Below are positions 18,863-28,600 of a stretch of DNA of 64,000 nucleotides, piece after piece. The position numbers and the translations under genes are program-made. The notes under the pieces were generated by a model that did not search any database, was not told where the DNA came from, and saw only the letters and a list, made by a program, of their open reading frames with translations. This DNA is from Amia ocellicauda. Its lineage: Eukaryota > Chordata > Actinopteri > Amiiformes > Amiidae. The stretch lies in NCBI RefSeq assembly GCF_036373705.1, contig NC_089855.1, positions 9,420,219-9,484,218 of the forward strand, written 5' to 3'. How positions within the stretch are numbered: the first letter of the stretch is position 1; each line of letters begins with the position of its first letter.

Positions 18863-21800
18863 CTAGAGGGCCACGGCCACGGCGAAGACGCTGACCACGC
18901 AATACATGGTGCGGTTCTCCCATCTCACCGTGCAGCTCCCTGCAGAGACCAGAAACCCCACCAATCACACACGGATGTTTGAGGACACAAGAGGCTTATA
19001 ACGTTCACATGCACGGTCCCTTGCTTTAGAATTCATACGACACATGAGAACACAATCATTCCAGCTCAGTATTGCATAAGAACAAGATCAATTCATTTAT
19101 TTGTTGTAATGCTTTATATACACCGATCAGCCATAACAGTATGCCCACTGACAGGTGAAGTGAATAACACTGATAATCTCATTATCATGACACCTGTCAG
19201 TGGGTGGATATATTAGGCAGCAAGTGAACATTTTGTCCTCAAAGTTGATGTGTTAGAAGCAGGAAAAATGGGCAGCGTAAGGATCTGAGAGACTTTGACA
19301 AGGGCCACATTGTGATGGCTAGATGACTGGGTCAGAGCATCTCCAAAACTGCAGCTCTTGTGGGGTGTTCCCAGTCTGGAGTGGTCAGTACCTATCAAAA
19401 GTGGTCCAAGGAAGGAGAAGCGGTGAACTGGCGACAGGGTCATGGGCGGCCAAGGCTCATTGATGCACGTGGGGAGCGAAGGCTGGCCCATGTGGTCCGA
19501 TCCAACAGACGAGCTACTGTAGCTCAAATTGCTGAAAAAGTGAATGCTGGTTCTGATAGAAAGGTGTCAGAACACACAGTGCATCGCAGTTTGTTGCGTA
19601 TGGGGCTGCGTAGCCGCAGACCAGTCAGGGTGCCCATGCTGACCCCTGTCCACTGCCGAAAGTGCCTACAATGGGTCTGCTGCTACCTGCTACAATCACG
19701 AGTTCAAGGTGTTGACTTGGCCTCCAAATTCCCCAGATCTCAATCCAATCGAGCATCTGTGGGATGTGCTGGACAAACAAGTCCGATCCATGGAGGCCCC
19801 ACCTCGCAACTTACAGGACGTAAAGGATCTGCTGCTAACGTCTTGGTGCCAGATACCACAGCACACCTTCAGAGGTCTAGTGGAGTCCATGCCTCGACGG
19901 GTCAGGGCTGTTTTGTTGGCAAAAGGGGGACCTACACACTATTAGGCAGGTGGTCATAATGTTATGGCTGATCGGTGTATGTATTAATTATGCATGGAAA
20001 GTATTGTTCATATAAATAAAACTGCCACCTGAGGTGCAGATTCTGACTCAGGAAGGTCGTCGTTGTTTTAAGTCGGTTACTTTGCTGCTTTATCTTTCCT
20101 CAACGGAACGCACTCAGAGGTTCTACGTTAGCAAATGTGTCAAACCTTACCATCAGTGGCGGTGTCCCAGTAGCAGGAGTTGGCCGTGTGCAGGCCGGCC
20201 CCGCTCTTCTGCATCACCGCACAGTTCACTGCAACACACAGAGCACTCAGAGTGACCCACCGCTAATGGCTCTAGACATACAAACGTTTGCTTTCTGCCT
20301 CATCAGCGCTATTAAGTCGTCACCCACTGCCACGCCATCTCAGAATCCATTCAGGGCACGGAGCCGTGATGCGACAGAATAATACCGACTGAGGCATTGC
20401 TCAGTCTCCTGGTACACAATTTAAAACACATATTAGGATGTTTTTGCTACAATTAATAAAGATGTGACTTTAAAAGGCAGATGAGACCTGGCTGAATCAA
20501 ATAACTAGTCTGTTTGTACTGGTAATACAGCAGTGGCTGACAGATGCGTAGTGATGGGTGGACAGAATGAAGCGCCGGGCAGAGATACTTGCCAATGTAC
20601 TTGAAGGGTTTCCCCTGTTTGACCAGCTGGGTGAGGGAGTGCTCCACGATGCTGGCCGTCCACTGGTTCACTTTGTTCTGGTTGTAATCCACTCCACCAA
20701 TGATGCCTTCGATGCACTGAAAACAAGACATTTTATTTTTTATTTTATTGTTTTACACAAAGGCCAGGGTGTTTCAGTTCACTTCTACTCACATGCTAGA
20801 CTGTAACATTGTACAGCAGATGTGTAATGTTTCATATTTTCGATTTATAATTATAATCTTTTCTTCTTAAGTGGTCTTATTCACATTTACGACAGGAAAT
20901 CTTATAGCCAAGGTGATAAAAATGTATTGTGTTGAAATTTACTAATCCGACTAGGTTTTGTTAATCCATTTTCTCTTGGGGAAAAACATTATCTTATAAT
21001 CGTATGGCATAATTTTCACATGCATTACAACAGTGGTAAAATATGAGTACCTCTTTGACATAGTTACTTGCTTCATCTGGATTGAAGGATACCTATAAAA
21101 GTAGAGAAAGTAGTTACACATACCATAATTCTCTGAAAGCAAACATAATTCTGTACATCATAAATACAAATAACACCTTGATCATTTTGATATACAAAAC
21201 ATTTGTAATGAATTCTCTTCAAAATATTATGTTCCTCACACTATTGCACAGAAATCAGGATGGTTGCTGTAATTTGATTTATTGTTGTAACACACCCTGC
21301 TGAAACAGAGTTAATAGCTCTAGATTGAGTCAAAACGTGTGAATCATCTGACCATCTATTCATATTATTTTAAATTGATTTGCAAGTTGATTTTTAACTG
21401 CTTTTGTTGCAAGTTTCCTAGAAACTCTGGGGATAACCTCCAGTCAATTTATGAAAGCAAAGTTGAGATTCTAGTCAGGAGGAGATAATTAGGCTTAACC
21501 AGGAAAGGAAATACTTTCATCACTGTAGAGAATACAAATAATGACACCTAGTCTATATAATGATAACTATAATCAACATCATCATCATCATGAAAAAGCC
21601 AACTTCTTAAGGATAGTGTAAGTAATGCACCGTTTCTAGCTAATGTCTGATACAGAAGACCAACTAGAAACCATAATGTCTCAGATCCGGCCCACTAAGA
21701 GCCAGTCCTGGCCCGGTCCGTCCACCCGCTGCCCGCTGACGCTCTGGCCACACCCTCTGACTCGCTGCAGGCGTAGCGCAGACATCCGCAGCTCTGCGCA

Positions 21801-22191
21801 GATCGACGCGGCTCCACCAATGGGGGGCGCTGGGACTCCGCCGATCTGCGCACGACTGCGGACGTCTGCGCTGTAACGCTGAAACGGGACCTGTATTCCC
21901 AGTCAGCAGACAAGCGGTGGCCAGACGCCAAGCGCAGCCCCTACAGCGTTTTAACTTAATCTTTAATCAGGAAACGATATATATTTGACTCAGGCCTGTT
22001 TACCCGCCTCTATTCTATGTTTTTAATGATCTGCTGACTGATGTCCTGTAATCCATCGATGGGTACAAATGCACCCTTCAAAACTTGTCCCCTGCCGCCC
22101 GTCGCTTTCCTCCCGACTGCGGCCTGCGCCCGTCCGGGGTGGACGTCGCTCTTAGAGGCCCTACCTCGTCGCTGTTATGGTACTCCTCCAT
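18863..22191 (-). CDS. dynlt3: Dynein light chain Tctex-type 3, five exons
   Basis: This is a small light-chain subunit of cytoplasmic dynein 1 that binds the intermediate chain and cargo. On the minus strand the exons are 22191-22165, 21092-21051, 20716-20593, 20228-20151 and 18939-18863. They total 348 nt, 115 codons plus TAG; human DYNLT3 has 116 residues. The protein starts MEEYHNSDE. It continues with the Tctex1 helices ([12 protein letters not shown], then CIEGIIGG), the signature [20 protein letters not shown] (residues 39-58) and the strands [20 protein letters not shown] and [11 protein letters not shown]. The start was chosen by homology; an upstream in-frame ATG exists at 22377 in GC-rich sequence but adds low-complexity residues. 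Intron 3 begins GC (ATTG|GCAAGT) rather than GT; the other introns are GT-AG. A Tc1 copy sits in intron 4. The choice of DYNLT3 over DYNLT1 rests on residue matches and on the position next to CYBB. Confidence 0.95.
19121..19977 (+). mobile_element. Tc1-like transposon, internally deleted, in DYNLT3 intron 4
   Basis: Perfect terminal repeats (CACCGATCAGCCATAAC and its reverse complement at 19961-19977) are flanked by TA duplications at 19119-19120 and 19978-19979. The transposase frame is broken. An N-terminal part with helix-turn-helix sequence ([19 protein letters not shown], then [17 protein letters not shown]) runs to about 19675. It then jumps, in another frame at 19709, to [16 protein letters not shown] and the C-terminus ending at 19942. 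The middle, with the first two catalytic aspartates, is gone, and a stop interrupts the N-terminal part near 19324. It cannot encode its own transposase but retains both ends. It is opposite in strand to DYNLT3. Confidence 0.93.
21735..21930. repeat. GC-rich imperfect inverted repeat in DYNLT3 intron 1
   Basis: The inner arms 21775-21811 and 21838-21872 are close reverse complements (AGCGCAGACATCCGCAG against CTGCGGACGTCTGCGCT, and CTGCGCAGATCG against CGATCTGCGCA). Similarity continues outward through CTCTGGCCAC / GTGGCCAGAC. The whole block could fold into a long hairpin with a loop of about 26 bases holding GGGGGGCGCTGG. It is CpG-rich and may be a foldback MITE, a recombination-made palindrome or part of the CpG island. 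I found no clear target duplication. Confidence 0.6.
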
Positions 22192-22400
22192 TGTTTCGCG
22201 CACACGGGCGGAGATGATCCCACTGCAAGCCGCTGTCGGTGACACAGCGCCAGGTTCCTGTCCAGCTGTCAGTCCGGAGCTGCTGCTCGACGAGTGCCGG
22301 GCAAGGGAGTCCCACCCCGCCGGCAAGGGGAGCGGATCTGGTGATCGCCCCCTAGCGGTAAGAGGTCTACATGCCACCCGTTTGGAAATGTGAACAAAAA
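22085..22400 (-). promoter_or_regulatory. DYNLT3 CpG-island promoter region
   Basis: The sequence around and upstream of the DYNLT3 start is dense in CpG and GC compared with the AT-rich surroundings, as expected for a broadly expressed vertebrate gene. GC-rich sequence continues into intron 1 (21690-21950). No TATA box was recognised. The transcription start is not resolved; it should lie above 22191. Confidence 0.6.
22343..22361 (-). promoter_or_regulatory. CTCF-like motif upstream of DYNLT3
   Basis: GATCGCCCCCTAGCGGTAA contains the CTCF-type core CGCCCCCTAG(C/T)GG in reverse orientation, about 150 bases upstream of the DYNLT3 start codon. A weaker forward match, ACACCAGAGGGAAC, lies at 22723-22736. 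These are matches by eye only. Confidence 0.3.
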
Positions 22401-23084
22401 CGCATAATGTCTCACTTCATGTCTTCTTTCATATGCACTGAATGTCAGAAAAGGCCCTATTCCCAAAGTGCAGTTTGCTGTTACTGTTGTGTGTTTTTTG
22501 ACCCTGGGTAAGGCTGGATTGATAGTTAAATACACCATGTTCCTTTTAATGCCACGCAAAAATATATATTACTGCAGCTGCATGCATGGCTATGGTTGGT
22601 CACAATTGTACATTGAAAAAACTAATAACATAACTAATTAAGGTATTTTGATTTCCTATGTTTAGGTTAGCGGTTTTGTGTAGAGTTTGTAAATGTACAA
22701 TGCGTGTAGTTACTTCATATGGACACCAGAGGGAACTCAGTTAAAGCATCTGAATTGATGTTAAAATGTGATGGATTGAAAAAGAGTCACAGCACCTTAT
22801 ACAGAAACTTCAAGAAACATAATCTTTCTCAACAATTAGCCATTTTTGGACCCTCTCAGTTATAGATGAAATGATGTTCTTGGCATAATAATGTCTGTAA
22901 CTGTCAATACGTTCAAATCAATGTTTGTACTCTAGTAGCTGTGCCATCATTGTGTAATTTATGTTAATCAGGTATGCAGGACTGTAGAAACTGTGATTAT
23001 AAGCTGTTGTTGTCTCAATTAATCACAAAAACATGGTCCCAACCACCAGACTTAAGAATATCTCAATTGATTTTCAGCGCATAC
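22401..23084. other. Non-coding, nothing recognised
   Basis: AT-rich sequence upstream of the DYNLT3 promoter; no gene or repeat family was recognised apart from the weak CTCF-like match near 22730. Confidence 0.45.
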
Positions 23085-23400
23085 AGACCAGTGGTATGTT
23101 TGGCACAGATTTAAGCTCCTGTGAAGACACACATCAGGTCCACTGTGAAGCAAGGTGGCGGATCGGTCGTGCTTTAGTGCTGTTGTGCATCCTGTAGGCA
23201 TGGTGCCCGTGTTATGCTTGGCTGTTTTAGCCAATAAACCTATCAGCCTCTGTCCAGAAGCTCAAACTTTGTGTGCAATTTTCAAGCACAGTAACAATCC
23301 TTATCACACAGCCATGGTTAACAGAGCAAAAAACTAAAGTTCTTCTTAGGCCATCCATCACAATTTCCAGGCCTCAATCCTACAGAAAACTTCCAGTGCA
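23085..23400 (+). mobile_element. Old Tc1/mariner transposase fragment
   Basis: Two blocks of decayed transposase can be read on the + strand. VKQGGGSVVL near 23145-23175 corresponds to the conserved V-K-H-G-G-G-x-x-M-L-W block, and HPSQFPGLNPTENF near 23350-23390 corresponds to [14 protein letters not shown]. Stops and frame changes lie between them, and no terminal repeats were found. It is much older than the other Tc1 copies in the window. Confidence 0.7.
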
Positions 23401-24989
23401 TGTAGGTACATATTTATGTATCATTTTCATGGTCATTTATGTCAAAATTTATCGTCAACATTTTCTTTTCAGTAATGCTTTTTCCCCTGACAGATGAGAA
23501 CCTGACGTTTATGTATATTAGAATGTATGTGATATATCTTTAATGTTAAATACAGTGATTTTGGTGAGACTGTCTTTGTTAAATGTGTGAAGGCTTACCT
23601 AACTTTAACATTAACAAAAAATGAACGGTCCAGGTCTACTGCTAATCTGATTCTCCGAAATCAGCCTTTAGAGTTTAATGTGATCGCTAGGCCAGTCCAG
23701 TTTAATTTTGTAAATGTTTCTCGTCTGCAGTCCGCTAATTTACATGACAGGCAAGTGAAATTGCATTTGTGTGCTTGGATAGGTTTGGAAGCACATCTGA
23801 ACACATTTGGAAATATGAAGACAGAATCAGTCATGTGTATTAAAATAGCTGTAATTCAATTACAATGATATAAAGTACAAAAAAAAAGATTTGAAAGTTT
23901 AAAGTTAGCCTCACCTAACTTTTACTTACTAGCTTTTTCTTATTGTTTGCTGTTAAACAGAAGGGTGTGTGTGTGTGTGTTTCTCTTCTGACACTTTCCC
24001 ATTCTGAGCAGGCAGGTTGAACACAGAGTCAAGATGACAACCTGAGCGAAGTTAAATACTTTGCCTAGTCAGTACATGAAAACATGACAGAAACTATTGG
24101 GTCTCTATATACTTGAAGTAAAATGAGTCAAACTAAGACATGTTATTCACACAGCATTTCAAAAACAAAAACAAAACTTCAAGTTCAACAGAAAGTCTCA
24201 GAGCAACTACTAAGTGTTTAAATTAATCTCTAAATCATAGCTTACTTTGCAAAAGTAAAACTGCATCCATATTTTGTCATATGTTATACAGTGTTGTCAC
24301 GCTCCAGTTCCAATATGCAAAATGCATCTACTTTCTTTAGATGCCACTTAGTGTGCATTTTTCACTGCAAATCTAAGATTCATTTGAAGTTGCAGTATGG
24401 TGTGTGCATGTGGTGTGTTTTGTCAATAATGTAAAAACATTAAAAATAATTTAGTGTATTTTTGGAATATAGATTATGCATTTTTAGTGTTTAAAACAAT
24501 TTGAGTTTTTTTTTTAATGTTCCTTAGCTTTGTAAGGCAAGCACGTCTGTGAGAGAGTGATTTCAGGATATTAACATCAAAATATGAATAAATAATACAT
24601 TATGAACCATATTTGCTCATTTATTTTGTGATTGTCGTGAGTATAGGCTCACAGACTGCAATTTTGTAGTTTTGGGAAAAATAAGATTAATTAATTCAGT
24701 TTGTTTGCTTGCATTGTGATTTAGACTATGTCTCTTAATTCCCTTACCTTATTACTGAAGCCTTTTGTTGCAATGCAAAATTGCGGAGATCTAAAATAAA
24801 ATAAAACCTGCTGGAATAAAATGCTCCAAACATGTCAGTTACAGACAAATGCTCACCCTAAGCACGGGTTTCTGATTGAGAACAACACAGATGCATTGTT
24901 TCACCCTCTTTGAGTAACAGCACACACCATGCTTTAATGATTATAATGTATTTATAGATATTCTTCTGTTAAATGTTTTTTTCGCAACT
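23401..24989. other. Non-coding, nothing recognised
   Basis: AT-rich sequence with a short GT run at about 23965-23980. The open frame at 23587-23868 has no recognisable domain and AT-driven composition, and is probably chance. Confidence 0.45.
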
Positions 24990-25025
24990 TACAGGAGGGG
25001 GCTAAAAGTGGCAATGCAGAACTAC

Positions 25026-25058
<33 letters not shown>

Positions 25059-25680
25059 CAATGCTCAGTCCAGCACAAGCCGCGGATGCAGGGGCAGGCC
25101 GGTCCGTTTCCAGCTGTAGTAAAGTCTGCACCGCCTCCTTCACGCAAAACACTCAGCTGCTGCCGACGGATCCCGCACAGCAGCGGGGATTAGCGGAGCA
25201 GCGCGCAGCTCGCAGCCGGGCTGATGATCGCGGTTGCGTTACGCAGGAATGCATCTCCTCCGCACTTTCGGGTGAGTTTCGTGCGAAGCGCAGGTATCAA
25301 CACAAAAAACACAAGAACAGAAACAGATGCAATTCCTGTGTTTCTTTCGAGAGCAAAGCAACTACTTCTGTCCCAGCCACGGTGCCGCCGCGGAGGCAAG
25401 CGAGCAAGACACACACTGGCATCCCAGCTGTGGTTAAGGCACTTGCAGTTGGGCAGTTTTCATCGGGATCAAGTTGTATGTGATCGTTGATTGTGACATG
25501 CATGTTGAATGAAATGGAGAGTCCCACACATGCTGCTCGTCTCATTAGAAGAGCGCGGGCTGGTTTTACAAGCTCCTGGCAGGGGTGCGATGCGCTGAAG
25601 TTCAATCCTGTAACTGTATCAGAGGTGCATTGCAGCAAAGATGCACGTTACAATTACAGCGATGTTGTGTTTTAAACCCA
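24990..25680 (+). promoter_or_regulatory. CpG-rich block with splice donor: candidate distal SYTL5 promoter / first exon
   Basis: From about 25080 to 25460 the sequence is rich in CpG, unlike its flanks, and at 25272 a consensus donor follows TTTCGG (GTGAGT) on the + strand. The coding part of SYTL5 starts 36 kb to the right behind a good splice acceptor, so it needs an upstream non-coding exon. This is the only strong CpG-rich block between DYNLT3 and that acceptor. It lies about 2.9 kb from the DYNLT3 start, head to head. The open frames here (for example 25061-25483) show no known domain. The link to SYTL5 is inference; an independent lncRNA promoter is the alternative. Confidence 0.4.
25026..25058. 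repeat. (ATG)11 microsatellite
   Basis: Eleven perfect ATG/GAT units at the left edge of the CpG-rich block. The many in-frame ATGs produce spurious open frames starting with poly-Met. Confidence 0.97.
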
Positions 25681-28600
25681 TGGGTATTGTTGTTCTGTAT
25701 TTGTAGTTTAGTAAATGCATTATATTGGGGCTTACTAAATTGCGATTTCAAAGTTTATATTGCACTAATGCCAGACAATGCATTTCATCTGTCTTGATTA
25801 CATAAGCAAAAGGAAAACTGTAACTAGTGCTATTACTGTGCAAAAGCAATGTAGGGGATTCTTTATTGCATTGTTTCCCACGCTGTAATCGTAATGTATT
25901 CAATGGGAATAACCACTATAAACCCTACTGTATTACCAGTAATATAGGGAGTAAACTATCGCTTAACCGTTTGGCCTATTGTAGTCTACCATAGTAATTA
26001 CCTATTCACAAATGTGCATTTTGTAGTTAGCACTACATTTCCATTTGGACTCAACAAACAGCTTGTCTGATGTATAGGAAATGCATGCCTACTTTGGTTT
26101 TCCATTACAGGAAAAATAATGACCGTCCACTTCTGTGAATACAAGCACTATACATTTGTATTTATAATTTTAATATTATTCATGAAGTCATATTTAAATG
26201 AGCTTCTCCGCACATAAATCAGCATAATAGACACAATTAACAAATCTAAAAAGACTCATTAAGATGTTTCTTTGAAATATTTTACATTCACTGTCGGTCA
26301 GTATATAATTAGGCCGAACAATGAAAAGGTTGAAGTGATTCAAGTGTACTGATGAGGTCAACAGAAACACTGTTAATAGCTGACTGTCTTCAACAAATAG
26401 CTGAAGGTCTTTTATGAAAGTGACGAATGAATCATTGTGCCCTGAGATGGTCTTTTGACAACTAATTGCTCAGGACAGGCGAAAGAGATTCACAGGGACA
26501 CACAACTGGGTGTTTTACCAGCTGATTAACAAGGAACAAATCATGGTGGTGGAAGACTGTCAGGAAGAGTTATTCATGGGTTTTAGTGATCAGAAGCTGG
26601 ATTTGAAATGAGTCTGGTGAACTTACTTTAGAGCACAGGACTGTTATACAAAAAGCTATATAAATACAGTATTCTTCTTAATTTTACTGATAGTGTTCAA
26701 TACCCAAGCATTTCTTCTGGTTCAGTAGATGTGTTTTTTTTAATTGATGTGACTTTGAAATAGACTGACTGGAAAATAGTAATTTGCTTCCCAGAGTTAA
26801 ATGTAATCTGTGGTGGCTTTGTGTTGCATGTATAATTGTTTTGTTACGCTACAGTATCCTAGCTTTATAGAGTCACTTAGGATAGGGGTGGTGCTGTTAA
26901 AAATGAATATAATGTTTTTGCACAGGCGATAGATTTTTTTTTAACAAGATCCCAAACCTTAACATAATGTCAATAATATCTACAGTTATTGGCTATTACA
27001 TAAGTACAGATGAAGGATATAGGGAGAGTTTAGATGCGATTATATTCCTACACTTATTATTGTTATGTTTTCTATACATGACCCTAAATCTAGGTAATTT
27101 ATTATCAGATAATTACAGTTTATTTTAACCTGGGGACATGAGGTAAGCAGTGACATTCCCTATTCCCCATCATGAGACAGAATGTGTGCCAGGCAGCTTG
27201 AGCTGACATCAACCATTAAGGATTTGAAAAAGGACATTTAAATTCCTCCACCTTCCTGACCGAGCGCAGTGACCCTCTGTGAGATTGTCAGCTCAGGGCA
27301 CAGTCATCCTGACCTGAACAGATGAGCAGTAGTCGCCCTGCGATTTCCCTGAGGTGTACAGAGGCCGAAGCCAGATGGTGAACTTCGAGGGCACTCAGCA
27401 ATCCCATCCCTGTTTACCTCCGTCAGATCAGGTATCATAGATCTGGCCATCCCAGCTGAGGGAAGAACAAAAAACGTCACTGCGCATGGTATCCGTAAAA
27501 GGCTGAATCATAAAATATATTTACAGGACAGCTGACGTTTCGGTTCATCATAACAAAACAAAATATAAAACATTCTGTGTCCTACGTGTCTGCTCTCCGG
27601 CACTGGTCTTGCTTTAAAATCCTGCACTGATCCAATCAGAAGCGCTTCGTTGAGCAAGGTTGTTTTTTGTCGATGTGTGATGAGTTACCCACTGGGGTGT
27701 TGAAATGCAGTGGGCTGTGTGTTCGCTGCGTGGCCCCATGCCCACCACTGATCCGGAGGTGCCACATCATACTGCTTTTGAAGGGACACAGTTTTCATGT
27801 TCAGAACAGGCGAAATGGCACTTGTTAACAAGAGGCACCAAGTGTGAGGGTGACTGTGAATAGACTCAGCAGCATTTTCAAGGTCCCTGTGTCTATAAAT
27901 GATATTCTCCATTGGATATGTAATCTAGGACACACCACATTTAATTTATTTCTGTCCTTTTTTCTAATATGTTTTTAGTTGCATTTAACGCACAACCATT
28001 TTTATTGTTGTTGTTGCCTGACCCCCAAAAAAGCCACCTTTCGATCTGCAGGTCTTATTAAATCTATTTTTCCTTTGTATCCAGTGGGTGCTGGACTGTG
28101 AATGCAGTGTAAGTGCTGCAGGGGAGGAATTCTTTTTTTGAAAATGTTGGTAAGAATGAGTCAAAGAGATAATGGGATAGCAATCACGGCAAATTACATT
28201 GTTTTTTCAGTGCCCTGAAAGATAGACTAATCTCTGCAATGGCTTTCCATTTTGCACTTCAACTCCTGTTTGATATGCAGGGCATCACTTACTCTGCTTG
28301 GAGAAAGAAAAAAAAACAAACAAACAACAACCTCCTCAAATAGTACACAAAGTTTGATGTGCAGTTACAGCCAATATAGGTTTTTTTTGGGAAACAATTG
28401 TGTGTGTGCATGTGTTTGTTTGGAGGGATGTAAGTCCAGCAGCAAAAATAAAATAATCGTTGTTTGTACGTAAGTATTACATGGAAAAGCTTAATTAAAT
28501 GACAGTAAAGAAGGCTTTCTCTTAAGTACACACTAGATTACATTATCAATGAGTGTGCATTCAAGTTGTTTTATTAGGTGTGGTCAGGTGTGGTTTTTTC

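Noticed and set aside
22078..22377. N-terminal extension of DYNLT3 from the ATG at 22377
   Set aside because: It adds low-complexity serine/proline-rich residues absent from the family; the MEEYH start matches known Tctex proteins.
25061..25490. Two overlapping + strand frames (140 and 88 codons) in the CpG-rich block
   Set aside because: GC-rich sequence suppresses stops, the frames begin in the ATG repeat, and no domain or sensible splice continuation is seen.
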